Source: Sipunculus nudus (lineage: Eukaryota; Annelida; Sipuncula; Golfingiida; Sipunculidae). From it: a DNA stretch of 64,000 nt. Location: NCBI GenBank assembly GCA_026874595.1, contig CM049320.1:6635464-6699463 (forward strand). Reading direction: 5' to 3'. A program made the translations under genes and the position numbers. The notes under the pieces were generated by a model. That model saw only the letters and a program-made list of their open reading frames with translations. It did not search any database and was not told the DNA's origin. Within the stretch, counting starts at the first letter, position 1. Every line of letters begins with the position of its first letter. Below, one piece after another: positions 47,712 through 62,255 of this stretch.

Positions 47712-48968
47712 GCACGCTATATGTTTACTTTAAACAATATACATTTTACATTTTGACTCTAAAGATTCAGAATTTCATACCTAGATAACATAATTTGTCA
47801 AATTTTAAATCACTGTGCTATTATATACTGTTCTTGTTTTGGCACTTACATATGTCATTGTATGCAAAACTAATTAAAACCCTTAAACGTTACGGTTATT
47901 TAATAAGGGAAAACCTGACAGTTTTTTTCTACCAATACAATTCCCAAAATTATTTGAACATGATATTTACATGGCATGCTTTGTTTGATTATTGAATAGA
48001 TTTTCGGGGTCATGTGCTTGCTATTAAATAAATTTTCGGGGTCATGTGCTTGCAGTATACGAAGTTAAAAAATTGACTCTTGTGGAGGGTTTTTGTATGA
48101 TATTATAACTGAGAAGGAAACAAAATTGCACGTTATAAAAAGATGACCAATAGGCCATTCATAATATTTAACATAAACAAGAAGAATTTTTTTTATCTAA
48201 TTAAAAGACAAACAAGTGTTTGTAATAGGGTAAAATTTTAAATTATCATGAACAAGTTTGAAATTCTAGAGAGTTACTAGTAAGTGAGCCGTCCACACAT
48301 AAATGCCTTCTGGCGTTAACAATATGTAATCGGCCTTTAAAAGGCCAAAACTATAAGAAATAAAATATATGAGAACCTAATAAAATCGGTATACACTAAT
48401 TTTCCCTTTAGAGATACACCATGAGTGTCACTTTTAATGACATATGTTCAGTTTTATCATGTTCTTCCGACTGTCAAAACTGATTCTTGACGCTGGTAGT
48501 TTACTCCACTTGAGCATCTTCTTTTAATAATATTTAAAAATTTAGAAGTTAAAAAGTGTGACTGGTTGTTAGAGCCTGGTGCCATTTTGCCCCGCCGCAA
48601 GCCGAGCTAAGATCAAGCCGAGCCGACCCGCGTTTTCATTAAGCCGAAGTGAGCCGATTTTGTGCAGTTCAGTTTGTTTTGAGGAAAAAAAGTAATACAA
48701 AATATATATCTTTTACTATTATAATCGCCCGAAACATAAACAAACTGACACAGTTAAACAGTCCATAAAAGCTTTTCATTCGAACAAAATCAGACAATGG
48801 CTTGTATTCTCTGGCGAGTGCTTGGGTGGATAAAGCGGAGGCACAGGGGGCGCGCACCTCTGTTTCGACAACAGAAATGCAGGAATTATAATAAGTAACC
48901 ATGTGCCGGAATTCTCAACTGGACCCGTTTCCCTCTCTAAATTTCTGTATGCGAGAGATACATATAAA

Positions 48969-49213
48969 GACCATTAACCCATGTGGTATACTGATAAATG
49001 TGCCATGGTGTGGAGCCTCTTTTCTGATATAATGTATCCTGAACATTAAGATAACGTTTACAGCTATAGGTCAGGTAGAAAATATGGTTAAGACCATTAA
49101 CCCATGTGGTATACTGATAAATGTGCCAGGGTGTTGAGCCTCTTCTCTGATATAATGTATCCTGAACATTAAGATAACTTTTACAGCTATAGGTCAGGTA
49201 GAAAAGATGGTTA
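48969..49213 (-). repeat. 123-bp minisatellite, two copies (unit 3)
   Basis: Only two copies of the 123-bp repeat stand where units 1 and 2 have 24 and 23. Flanks on both sides match the other units, so this is a length difference of one array, not a different locus. Confidence 0.95.
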
Positions 49214-50090
49214 GGTCGAACATTCCGCAGAGCAGAGTATATGGTTCTTGTCATATTAGTTCATCGGGAAGATCCTTCATGTCGTAAGATGGTTGCTGCT
49301 ATATGTCATAGACTGAAAATTCATGTCATAGGAAACATTACAGGTCATAGGTCATGCGGAAAAACCTTCATGTTATAGGTATTTTATCATAGATCACATG
49401 TCACAGACCAAACGTTTGCGCCTCCTCGTAATAGGCCATAAGTCAGGAGGTATTGCTTGTAGGTCAAAGGTAAGCTACAGTTCATCAACTACGTCATAAA
49501 CATATCATTCGAGCCATAGATCACAGGTCATAGGTCATGAGGATATATTTCATTTCCTAGGTCAAAGGTTACATTGTTTCTATTTCAGATCACAGGGCGA
49601 GTCATTAATATCATAGGTCATAAGCCAGGTCTAAGATGTCAAGGCACAGGTTTCGTCATGGGTTAGAACCTACTTTTCGGTGGCCACGAATTGTTCTATT
49701 CGGAGGGCATAGAAGTCGTTTCTTATATGCCATTCTGATAGGTCATAACCCAGGTTATATGCTATTTTGTGCACACCAATGGCACAGGTCAGACGGTATT
49801 CTTTCATTCAATAGGTCAAAGAGCGGGTTATATAGGTCATGAGGCAGGTTATAGTGCCAGACACTGGTCGAAGGATAGATTGCTTACGTCATAGGTCACA
49901 GGTATGTTGGTATTAGGGCATACTTAAATAGGGTTATGGTCATTTACGTCATAGGTCACGTATGTTGGTATTAGGGCATACTTAAATAGGGTTATGGTCA
50001 TTTAGGCCATGAACGGGAAATGAATGGGTAACGTTATAGGTCATGGTCAAGTATATAGATTATATATGTCATGTAGTTCATAGGTAAGAT
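49214..50090 (+). repeat. AGGTCA-rich degenerate repeat (unit 3) with private 60-bp duplication
   Basis: Copy of 9632-10452 with DR1 pairs at 49342-49354 and 49525-49537. A 60-bp piece starting TACGTCATAGGTCAC is present twice (from 49885 and from 49945) only in this unit. Confidence 0.6.
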
Positions 50091-51466
50091 GGAAACCCAA
50101 ATGTCATACGTCACAGATCTTTCACCGATCTTGTCACAGTTCATATTGTAGGTCGCTAGGTCATAGATGTGGTTGTTAATGATAAAAAAAATGTTACGCT
50201 TTATTTATCATACCTCAGTCTTGAAGACACATTTATACAACGCCAGTTTCAGCCCTTTTTGTCTTTCTCCAAAGGCGAACGTGGTTTCCTCTCTAATAAT
50301 GTCAAGATACTGGTCCACGGATTTACCTGTATTGAAAATTAAGTATAACATTACTTAAATAATTTGCTCTTCAAGGAGCGGTTGTACATTCAATTGTCCC
50401 GGATCTCCTCAACTTTAAACCACTCCTTGTATGGCCAGATTCCCTGGGTCCCAACACAAGGGTGGGCACAAAGCAAAAATGTTGTTATCCACATCTCTGC
50501 TCTAGCTAATGTTATTACATCGGTACTGACAAAGGGCCAAGAATCAGAGCAACGAGAGCCGATGTCGCATGTTTAAACTTATTCCTTTACGAACAAGAAA
50601 GCGATGGCAGCCCGCATACTTCAGCTAGTATATCAGATTCAAACTTAAGTTGTTCATAGACGTAAGCTTAGAAAGTAAATTATCTAATGAGAGTTACAGT
50701 TCTTCACAAACTCAGAACAGGTTAGTACTGCCCGTCAAAACAAAGGCGGCTACAATAGTTAACAACTGTTTATTCAGTCGGGGAGAAATTTTACCTCGTT
50801 CGGAACATTTACACTCATAGGGTCCTGTTTTCATACCAGACATGTTTAATATTCATTGTTTGTATGGATTCCTTCTTACAAAATCATGGTATCTGCCAAG
50901 GTATCCATCTAAATCCGTTTACCTACTCCTCTACATCTGTTTGAATATGCTTGTACTGGGCCCTATCGATAGTTCAAAACATAGCGCGCACAACTAATGA
51001 TGAATCCAGATATTTAGGCGTCAGACCATTGTTTATTATTTCATGTTTCTTGTCTTTGTTTCACAGTTGTTACACATGGCACTTCTGATATGGCAGTGTT
51101 GTTGTGGTGATTAAATAATTGTGCACTGTTTTTGCTCACACACAGAAAAGTGACAACGTATTAAACAGGTAAAATTTGAGATCCGTCAGCCATGACAGTT
51201 TTGCTGGAAAACGTTTCATCCAAAGTGAACTAATATTGTGAGTTAATACATATTTTTTTTTTTTTCAAATAATTACCCTACTACTTGTGATGACGAATTT
51301 GAATTTGGTGTTACTCAAATGACTCCGTACATTCCATAAAATTATCATATCACAATTGATTAACAAAAATGCTACTAGACAACCCACCTGAGACATAAAC
51401 AAAATAACATCAAAAGCACCTTCTTACGGTGGTAAAATTAAAAAATTAGATGCCTTTATATTCTAC

Positions 51467-51659
51467 CTTGAAATGGCCCAGAAAACGAAGTCCCCCTCTG
51501 TTACTCTGAGGTTTGGGCCTGGGGAACACAGACTCTCGTCCACTCTCATTATGTTCTTGGCGAAGTTTTCGTACTCGTACAGAGGACAGGAGTTCACGTC
51601 AACAGACTGACGCACAGTAGAGTTTAGATCTCCTACCGCCGAGTCTGGTTTCTTTACCA
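51467..51659 (-). CDS. Internal coding exon, 193 bp, unknown family (unit 3)
   Basis: Copy of 34401-34593 with the same length and boundaries. Its donor is GTAGAA, closer to consensus than unit 2's GTGGAA. Two residues differ in the stretch GDLNSTVRQSVDV. The frame is intact, which supports it being a real exon under at least recent constraint. Confidence 0.55.
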
Positions 51660-52985
51660 CTGTAATTAGAGCCAATGATGGTTACTAGGAGTCATGATTT
51701 CTGCGTCAAATCAAGCTAATTGGTTACTCGGAAATGGTAGGACTTTTAAATAATCATTAATTTTACCATTTCATTGACTTTTTAAGGATGTTAACAAGAT
51801 TAAAATACGCAATGTTAATTCTGTTAAATCTTCGCACAAAAATTAAGTTATCATTCAGTAAGAAAAAAATGAGTATATACTGCATATACTTTACATTTGC
51901 GTTGTACTTGTTTCTAGATATTCAATACAAGTGACCCATTGGTCAGGAAATAAGCTGGTGGGTGCAAGCTACGACCCTCTCACATCTGGATTGACATTCT
52001 TAGATCTAAGGGAAAGAAAGAAGATGACAAATTGACAGAATCAGTATAGACTGTTTTATTCGGTAAGGAAAATGTAAATGTCGAAAGTTCAAAAACAGTT
52101 TGAAGAAAATATTTTTTAAATATACATTAATATATGAGAATGACAAAAAGTCCTTTGATTTCAAAATATAAACCATTTATTTGAAAAGTTCAAACTGTAC
52201 AGATTTTGCTATATGGGGGACACGAAAATGCGGTCTAGAAAAATTTAAATAAAAATTACCAATTACATCTTGAAATAAAAATTGGAACATACCATATATT
52301 TTAATAAAATATGTGAATCTGGTCTACCAGTGAAATAGCAATAGCTTACTCTTCGTATACAGTCAAAGCATGAGAAATTTTCATGAAAAAGATGAACTTG
52401 ATATAAAGTGTCAGGTGGCTATGATAGATGCAAGGATATTTTATTCGTATGCAGGGCAGCACCCCAAAAAATGGAAAGCATGTGCCCCATGCACTCTTAG
52501 AACAAAAATATCAATCTGGACCCCTAAAGGATTCTTCGGGGTGGACTGAGTGGGGAAACTTGTGAGGTTCAAGCTTGAACCTTGAGGACGGGTTCCTTTA
52601 GGAACCTCTCGAGATTTAAAAAAAAACTTCTATGGTTCCATCTTGAACCTCTTAAGAGGTTCCTTACGGAACATTTCAAGGTTTTTATGGTAGACTGAGT
52701 TTGTATTCTTGAAAGGTTTTTGACGGAACCTCTTGTGTAGGGTTCTTAACAAAATCTTCCAGGTTTTACTTTAAAAACCTTCTACGATGTCATACCGTTC
52801 GTTTATAATAAATTTATCCAAGCTGTATTTCGACTGCAAGGTTTCTTGTAAAGTTACACTGACCGAACGTTTGGCTGTGATGGAATATGAGACGTCAACC
52901 TTCTAATTCGCATTCAACCGCTAACTACACATATCTGTACAAAGGTAATTACAACCAGCTCAATAACACGTGTATATTTTTTCAA

Positions 52986-53117
52986 GTACAAGCGTTCTTC
53001 GTGATGGACAGCGCCGATCATCTTGACGCTCTCTCCTTCACGTTGCCCATGCTGGGAAAGAATGGGGAAAATATACATGTCACAGTTAGAAATGTCAAGG
53101 TTTACGGCAAACAATGA
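52986..53117 (+). pseudogene. Decayed terminal exon paralogue (unit 3)
   Basis: Copy of 11455-11586, same length, reading LPMLGKNGENIHVTVRNVKV before YGKQ and stop. In this copy the frame is also open for some 30 codons upstream, but that part does not match the paralogous exon. Confidence 0.5.
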
Positions 53118-54156
53118 GAAGGCCCCAATGGGTTTTCATGGCTATAATTTCGCTTCAATGTCGCAAATAAGATTCACCAAATGAAATCAATTCCATACTT
53201 GAAATTTGTCTGTAAGAATTTTTATGAGCCTTCTCCTGTGACATGCATCAGTAACTAAGGACTTAAAAGAATCCTTGATCCTACACCGTCCCGATTTTCA
53301 TAACAATCTATCCACCCATTTTAGACATCACGAGAACACCAGAACACTGGCAGGTTAGGAATAAGGTTCTCATCTATTGTTAGGTGATCCTGGAGCTATT
53401 ATCCGGGTAAACAAATTTGTTGACGGGCGGATGGACGGACAGATGGTTAGACGAAGAGACAGACGAACATTAGGATTACTAACGGGCACCTGCTTATGAT
53501 CAATAAACTAACCAGGCCTTGGAACACAAAATGAAACCACAGCTCAAAAACCGACATTATTGCTCTCATTTGATAGTCTCAAAAGTAGAAAGAGAATCGC
53601 AGAATAAAAAAAACACAGATGGCGCCATTGATTTCATGAAACTGACGGAATTAGTCATGGTTAATATTCAATGCAAGATTATTGTATCCCATGCATTGCT
53701 TATCAAGATACTAGGTTTTTGTACGGGGTGGGGTTCTTAAAAGGCACATAGATCTGATATATTTCGCAGTGAACTTTTTAGGATTTCAAAGGGGATGTTT
53801 TTTAACTCCATAGACCTTTATATTATACTTTTGTTGGACCGGAATAACCTAACAGACGGGTTGTATCCCTGAATGAATAGCCCTTTTCGATTTGACTAGT
53901 TGTTTATTGGAGCGTTTACATTTTAATTTATAATCGACAGCATTAATAAAAGATCATGGAAAATATACAAAATTTCATGTATCGATCTTTTCGTTGTTCT
54001 TTTTTTAGTATCGATGTAATAAGAGATAAATATAATTAGTAGTTTTACATGCATTAGCATTCCGCCGTTTGCATTTGCAATTGCATCAGCAGTTGGTTTT
54101 TGACCCCCTCTTACCAATACACATATAAATTACTTTAACCCAGCTAATCACCTGTC

Positions 54157-54261
54157 TTATTCGGAGAATTTACGTGTTTTCTCGTATATTAGTAAAACAG
54201 TTGGTAATTCCTCTCGTGAAAGGTTCCGTGTGACGAAGGCATCAGCTTGTTTTACAACAAG
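54157..54261 (-). CDS. Possible terminal exon, minus strand (unit 3)
   Basis: Copy of 37100-37204 with one Q to R change (NLSREELPTVLL). The frame is intact. Confidence 0.25.
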   Translation of the reverse strand, partial: LVVKQADAFVTRNLSREELPTVLLIYEKTRKFSE

Positions 54262-55796
54262 CCGTAAGTAAAAAAGAGTACATGTATCTATGTTCAAAAA
54301 CGGAAAAAGCATTGAACCGAAAGTCATTGATAATGCAAATACCGAATTGAAAGGGATATAACTGTTGGTTGTCAATACACGAAGCAGTGATAATGTCGAC
54401 TCTAGACCACCCGATCCAGTCCGTGGCAAAATGTTACAAGACTGTTTTAAAGGCCATTTGGTCTGAAATCAGTAAATTATTCTTCGTTTGCACTGTTTCT
54501 GTAATCAGACATCCCTAAGACACGAACTTATTCAAACTTTCAGAAAACCGGATCACGATGGTGTTCCTTTTTTCAATTATATCATTTATCAATATGCCGA
54601 GCATGTTATCACCCTTTACCTAGGCACATGATAATGCAATAAGAATTAAGAGGAGAACCTTGTACTTCCTGAGCAAACTCATCTTTTCCTAGGCGTATTG
54701 GCTTTGATGGATCGACAATGAAATCGACATGCACATAAATTTATTATTAAATCGCACGACAATGAACTCGTTATCATTGTGTCGTCATAGAGCCCCGATT
54801 GCCTTTATAAACACAATTATAAAGTCGATGTTGATTGATAACCTTCTTTTACGCCCACCAAATTTGAAGCCTGATCTCATAATCGACAAACCATTATTAT
54901 TGATTATACTGTGAAATTTTATCAAACGTTTTTTATTGTGCAAAAATGTTTGTATGTTTATTGCTTTACAACACCAATTTATCCACATTTCTCCTAAATA
55001 ATTGAACTAGAATGTTCTCCTTGGCTTTCGAATATAGCCCCCCACTATCAACACCCAAATAATCTCAGTAATTGAAGGGTGAAGGACTTATTTGTATTTT
55101 CTTATTTTTTACACCTTTATATGTCAACACGTAAGCCGTTACGATGCATACATTCATCCGACCCCCTATCGTTTGTATTTAGGTAACATTGTTCCCGATG
55201 TTTGATCTTTCTATGATTGATTCTATAAATTTCGCCGATGATAAACTAACTCAAAAATTGGTAAGACTCCTTTATATTGAGATTTCTACCTCATCTTAGC
55301 TGCTCTGTGATCGCAAAACCCAGTCAGGGTTTACCACTTTAGAAGGTGAATGTTATGTGTAAAACCAGCACCGTCATTTGGGTAAAGGTTACTTACAATC
55401 AAGTACAATGGATCAGCGAGTTGCATCAACGATCTACACCTGCGGCATTTATGTAGACTGCGCTTTTCACCTGCGATGTTAAACATAGCACTTTGCCACA
55501 TAAAAGTGCGTCATACAAAAATACATGTAAGATCATTTACTTTACAACCCGTAGATGGCAGCATTAGTCTATGACAAGGAGTACTCCATGGAAACACGTC
55601 TACAGCTTCGACCAAAAAGCATCAATTCATTGGATATAAACGCTACATTTAAAAACTATATGTTAAATAACGAAAGATTACAATTATTGTAAATGGTTTG
55701 TTATGATCAGGATTATAGCTAGCATAAAAAGAAAATCAACAACTTTCTGGAACACATGGCATATATTAACTGCGATATTAAATGTAATAAATACAG

Positions 55797-55891
55797 TAGA
55801 GCTTCTGGGAGAGTCGGATGAATTACAAAGAATCCCTAAAAAGCAAAATGAAATGGACACCACATCATACGACAACGTTGTACGGTATTAA
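55797..55891 (+). CDS. Possible short terminal exon ending SYDNVVRY (unit 3)
   Basis: Copy of 14270-14364 with the same acceptor-like sequence and one replacement near the C-terminus. Confidence 0.25.
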
Positions 55892-56795
55892 TGTCGTAAA
55901 TAAGCTGATGCAGATAAAAATAATGTCTTATCACTAATGCATTAAGTCTTAGATGGGAAAATTAACCGCATAAGCCAGTCGAAGTACCATGTACACCTAA
56001 ACCAAAATGAAAGGCCTAAGCGCGATTCAAAAACGGGCATCATTGATATGGCAGTCAAAGAGAGAACATTGTGTACAATTCAGATTGACGTACAAAAAAA
56101 AGCATGATTTTACGTTCCTGTGAATGCGCTACTCAGTAGGCATTTATGTTGGGATGTTTAACCTAACTTTGGATTCAAGACACGTGAAGACAGATTTGCC
56201 AATATGCAGAGTTAAAACAGATTTTTTTGTGTGCGCGAGGTAGATGTTATATATTAAAAAGTTAACGATTGGCCTTGTTGTGTCAAGAAGGGACACTGTA
56301 CTTTAGGCCTTGAGGCGCCAAAAATGACGAAAATATTTGCACTCACAAAGAGCTTTACAGTACGGTTCTCGATGCCAGATGAAAAGTCACTCTCACGCTT
56401 GCACGCTTCTTGTGGTCACTCGGATCTCAGAATGCCGAAATGGCACTTGCGTAAATGTTTAGATTTAATAATCTGAAAGTATTTCCACGTTTCAAGCAGG
56501 AACTAGTATCAGTCCTCATTCTGTTTAACAAAACTTGTCAGCATCTTGGTAAGAAATTATTCCCTTCCGTCTGATGACACTTGACGGACTGACACAATAT
56601 AATGTGTAATCTGTTAAAGCATGAAGACAAAATGGAGCCGCTCCCATAGTGGTTTCACTGCAGCTGCTGCTTTTTAAGTATTGCACTTGTTGTATAATGT
56701 TGTTTTGTCATTCTGTGCTCAGTCTCTAAACAAAATTATTGGGGTTACATTGAATGATTTTTTACCTATAACTTAATGTTTCCACTCGCTTGTAG

Positions 56796-57107
56796 GGAGT
56801 CTCGGTGCACGGATCATCATATCTGCAGTCCTACGCGGATCCAACGAACCATCGCTATGCCAGACTATGGATAATTTTACTTCTCTCGGAAACCGATCTA
56901 AAAATTACATGCGAATTTATGTCTTACGCAGAAAAAAATAGTCTACAAATTTGGAAATTAACCAGCAAACACTCTATCCGGCAGGGTATGAATGCCAGCT
57001 CTTGCACAGTTGCTACTGTTGTTGTCACTGTGGAAACTACTGCTGGGCGGCAGCAACATCACTTACCTTCAATGACGCCTTTCGGCAAAACGAGTCACTA
57101 TAAATGA
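56796..57107 (+). CDS. Possible exon, 104 codons, unknown (unit 3)
   Basis: Follows a good acceptor (CTCGCTTGTAG) and is open to a stop at 57105-57107. It reads GVSVHGSSYLQSYADPTNH at the start and SCTVATVVVTVETTAGRQQH towards the end. No domain is recognised. The copies argue against strong constraint: unit 1 has an in-frame TGA at 15343-15345, and unit 2 has three single-base indels. A strong donor-like CTGAAGGTAAGT exists on the opposite strand inside it, so the strand is not certain. Confidence 0.25.
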   Translation, partial: GVSVHGSSYLQSYADPTNHRYARLWIILLLSETDLKITCEFMSYAEKNSLQIWKLTSKHSIRQGMNASSCTVATVVVTVETTAGRQQHHLPSMTPFGKTSHYK

Positions 57108-57705
57108 AGGCCTATCTCTCCATATGAGTGCAACGACATACACCAATATGAATATCATTTTATAAAATTTAACTTCCACGTATCTCGTGTCACTAAGACC
57201 AGGTAGATTTAATTTTTGGCCGAGATCCCCCGAGATCCAATCGATATCCTACGCCGTTTAAGGTGGTCTCCACTCCAACAGAAATGTACAAATCAACTAC
57301 ATTTAGAGCATGCGAAACAAAGATTAAGAAGTCGGATAAGTCGTGAGCGTGGCAAGGGTACGTCTCCAATCGGCATCCTACTGGCTACGGTCCCGCTTAC
57401 AGGACCATTTAAGTTGCTTTTTCTCTGTTGCAACGCCAAAAATAGGTATCGCCACCCCGCGGTCAATTATACAGCTTATTTCCAGTTTTCTGGCAGGCTA
57501 TTTTATGATAAAATGTGACCCTAGGTTGCGTCTTTTGGTACAAGATATCATGTTTTATTTGGCACATATAACCGAAAACATGAATATTCAAGCCGCGACA
57601 GGACTAGCATTTCATTGATACAATATATCCTTCAGTCAATTTGTTCTTATTTACATTATTGACTTTGAATATTGGAAATCTTGCATGCATTTCTGAATTT
57701 TAAGC

Positions 57706-57882
57706 AGTATAAAGTGCAACTGTGGTGGGAGTTCATGCTACGGCGCTGGTCGTTGTAGTCAGGATAGAGCTTTTCCTGACACTTGCACTTCAGATCGGAG
57801 CCGACTTACAGGGATTTTTGGGGTTTTGTATATTGACAGAGAAGATAATATTAAGCCTATCGCAAATCATCCTAAGATATAG
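57706..57882 (+). CDS. Possible Cys-rich terminal exon (unit 3)
   Basis: Copy of 16182-16358 with all five cysteines retained and the same stop. Confidence 0.35.
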   Translation, partial: SIKCNCGGSSCYGAGRCSQDRAFPDTCTSDRSRLTGIFGVLYIDREDNIKPIANHPKI

Positions 57883-59747
57883 GACTTATCATATGCTTTC
57901 AAACCTGTCGAATCACCTCTCCTGAATCTGTTTCAGTTTTAGAAAACGCACGATACCGACTTGTAGCAGACGATCGTCTTGCGTGTACGTGCAATGCGCA
58001 TATTCATAGAAAAGTTTAGATGTCTACGTGACAGACGTGCTAATGTATTCTTAAAAACATCATTGCTCCCTTAGAAGGAGTAATACTTTGAAAATTACTT
58101 TTAAATGGAAAGGATCTTGAATTATAAGCTTTTAGCCATAAACACCATCTTGAGAATAACATCTTCAGCCTAAGATATAAAAGAGAATCGAATCATGTAA
58201 ATCTAAATGACTGTCCTACTATATCCCAAACAGGTTCTCAATTCAATTAATCAAAATAATTTTATTCCTTGTTGATTATTCCGTATATAAAGAACCCATT
58301 ATTTCCACATTTTAAGGAGAAAATACATACATACATTTATTGTAAAAATATGATTGATTTTAGCAATCATAATCCGGCGATCATATACCAGTCACCGTGT
58401 CACTCAGTGTATTCGCAAGTGACATTTTCATTAATAATCGTTGTTATTTAATACATAAAAACATTAGAAAACAATACGTTTACACAAGTGGACATGTTTA
58501 AAAAAAACTATGTTGAAACAATGGACATGTTACACCCAGACACTCGATATAGATATTTGTATCCCATTCTATCACCCTTACGATTTACTGCTAATCTCAA
58601 GTTTTAGCTTAAACACTTCTTTATTTATGTTGTCCATTTTAACAAAACAATCACTGCAAGCAATAATGACAAAAAGCTAAACCATTTTTTTACTTGGTGC
58701 ATCCTATTTAGAGGATGTATAGAACGGCATTACAGAGTACAATATCCGTCTGTTATATATAATATATGAATTTCCTTTTAAATGCACACAAATTTAAATA
58801 ATTCTTAACAATTACATCAAATCACTGATAATTATTATTGCAGGTGTGAAAAACACCTATCACTTTAACTATGACTCTCCATTGTATACACAGGGCACAC
58901 CTGCGCTTTCAAGGTGGAGCCAGGGTTGGGAAATAAGGGTTCCATACCAGCAAACCTTATTTTAAAAAAAACTTTAAAATGGTCTCTGGGTCTGGGAAGG
59001 GGTCCAAACCGAAATATTTTGTTTCAAACCTTTGCAAAACGTTGTTGTGACCGGAAAAGGAGGATGCCCCAGACCCTCTGTGTCAAACCCGCTAGTGGCA
59101 TTTTCACACCTTTGGACAAGAAACTAAAAATTAGCTCTCAATACCGATTAAACTCTGACTGGAAATCCGAGTAGGGATTACTGATTTAAATTTATACCAA
59201 AACCCACATCATAACAATGAAGATACACAAGGTTTCACTTGAATTTCACTATTATTAAAAAAAAATGTTTTTCGTTATCATATCATCCATCCATCCACAT
59301 AATCAAGTTGCATACATCTGGCTTATTTCCTTTGTGTGTCTATGTTCAGCGCTAGCATCTTCATTATGGGAACATGATTATCTTGTTGCCTTATTTGGTC
59401 ATGTTTAATACAGATTAAGTTGGTGAGCTCGATACAATACTAGTTATAATATGCACAACCCCATAAATTAACTTTCAAATAAATGTAAACAGACAGGTCG
59501 GATAAATAAATTGAAATATATTATTTCCAGATATTTTGTGCATACATTTTATACACAAGGCAGACATTTGTAAAGAATTAAAGCTTGTGAATGAGAAAGT
59601 ATTCTATACTCTTCTGGATGGTACTATGTTTGATGGAATTGTTTCCTATCTTGTGTCATTTCATCAGTATAAAAACATAGACCGAGGGTCATTTATCAGC
59701 CCATGTGGAAAAAAACTTGATAATTCAAATCATTCCCCAGAATTTAC

Positions 59748-59890
59748 CTAAGAATGTTTCTAAATGTGAGTGACTTCTGAAAACATGTTTGAGAGACGGT
59801 TCCTGTGACTCTCACGGTGCCGTTCGGTATCAACATGTGCCTGCGGTTGCCGTGGCGACAGGAAGATACGTCATCAGTTTCCGCCGACAA
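59748..59890 (-). CDS. Possible minus-strand exon, 143 bp (unit 3)
   Basis: Copy of 42635-42777 with the same acceptor and GTAAAT donor. Confidence 0.3.
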
Positions 59891-62255
59891 CTGTGACTAC
59901 TGGAAGTGTAAAGATAAAATGAAACCATCGACGGCTAGAGGTCTCTCATAATCCTTTAACACCGACTTTTCATAAGCAATGTACTTGTCAGCGCTACTCG
60001 TATTTTGTTATCATTCCTCTGATGGACCTAACCAAGAATTTATTTGTTCATGTGTCCTCCTAACTAGACTGTATCTGACCACAGCAGGATGGAAAACAGG
60101 TGGCAAATACATCAATTCCTTTATTTACAGACATTTATATTGTATTTTACTGTGCATTTTCTTGGTCTCCATTTCTAGTGACATTTATATTTATTTAGAT
60201 TATCATTTCAGACATTTGATTAAAGCCGTTTAGGGTGAAAGGAATTATACGTAGTTGACACATCTAATTTTATCATTAATACTATCAATATTGTTTAAAT
60301 TTTCATACCTGACCTCACAAGCAAATGTTGCCCTTTATTTGGCTCTCAGCCTCGGCAAATTCCTGCCTAGCACGTTAATTTAAACATATCATATATCCTC
60401 TTATTACAATTCAGATGCGATAATGTAAATGTTTGTATTCATTGTAATATTAGGAGTAGATTAAAAATGAAGAAAAGTCTGATCAACAGGGGTGTAACAA
60501 TACACAGAAGATACCATGCATTGAAATGCTAGCCCCCGATTAAATCGATTATTAAGCTCTGATTCGATTCATTTCGAATATTAATTTTATTTTCTGCATG
60601 TACTACCCCGAAGGCCTGTGTGACCTTTCAAATATGACAAAGCAGTTATCGATGTCGAAGCTCTTTAAAAAGCAGCTTTAAATAAGCTAACCACATATTC
60701 TTTATCCATTGAATGCTAAGTGTTCACGTAAAATCAAATGAAGTTGGTGAACTGTCTAGGGACAGACATTGGCCAATGACAAAACAAGACTAGAGTGGCA
60801 TTTGAGACTGAATTTCTACCTTGGTGGAATTTTAGCCATATTCTCTGCACATAATTTTTATATTAAATCCTATATATTGTCACTGAATGTCAAACGGGAT
60901 CGGGGGGGGATGGGGGGGCCACCATTGTTATTTGTTCGTTGTTAACGGAGTTTGATGAAATTTTCTGGATAGCTCAGCAATGAAACAAGGAACAATTGAT
61001 TAAATTTGGGGCCGATCCATGCGTAAAAAAGCTCTGGTGATTTTTTTTTTTTGGGGGGGGAGGGGGTCTATTGCATATTTGCTTACATTTAGATTTAGCA
61101 GGTGACGATATTAACATATTTCGAGAGAGTCGTGACGTCATAAAGCACAAGGACATCACTCCATGTGTACGTGCCGTTTCCCTGAAAGGTGTCAGTATAT
61201 CAACGTAAAACAGGATTGCGGGACACGGTTGTTTGTAGTTGTTTTAATAGTCCGGGGCCCTGTTTTAATAAGAAAATAAATGATTTAAGCTCCCCCAAAA
61301 AAACCCACCCCAACAGGGACTAAAAACCCGACTTTGGCAAGTTTCGAGGGCTAGTTTCTTCAGTAGTAGCGTGTAAGATTCCTTATCTACTGAATATGGA
61401 ATATGTGTTGAGAGATTTCATATGAACCTGCTCGGCTAAGATTCGAAGGCTAGTTTCTTCAGTAGTGCGTGTAAGATTCCTTTTCTACGGAATATGGATC
61501 GTGTGTTGAGAGATTTCATATGAACCTGCACGGCGACATGCATTTTTTCTATGTGATGCCCCTTAATAACATCCGTAAACTAAAAAATCGGTTAAAAGTA
61601 CAGTACAGGTGACCTGACTAAAACTGTCTTCCCGTCTGATGGTGTGTCCTTATTTTTCTCGCTCCCACGTGAAGCTTACTTAAGGATTGCACAAATTTTA
61701 TCAGATGAACATAAAAGTAAGACAATATAAAAACTTTTTTTTTCAAATAAAAAAATAAGGTAGAGTAATGGCAGTTCGTGGCAATTCACTTATATTGCAC
61801 TTTTACCCAAATTCGCTACGTGTATCGATCGCGTGTTCGTGGCAGTTCACTTATATTGCACTTTTACCAAAATTCGCTACGTGTAGCGATCGTTCTTGCT
61901 GGATATAAAAGCATTCCGGTTGCCGGGTCCGCGCATGAGGAATCTCAAAACGTTTACCGATTTTATACGCTTTCCCGTACATCTTAGCTTTAGTCTGCAA
62001 ATATATTCGACTGGCGGCAGGGGTAATGTTTTTGCGAGTGTTGGTTTGTTTCATTGCCTGTTAGCACTAATAGTTAAACAGTTGACGGATTTTGATGATG
62101 AAATCTTCAGAATAGCAATGATCGAAGGAAAAATTGATTAAATTATGATACAAAAACATTCTTGATCCAGGAGTATTTTGAAAGAAAATACCGCTATAAG
62201 GCTAATGAACTGAAACAACGGAGGTCTGCGCTCTCTGAGTGTTTTTTTTTTCTAG

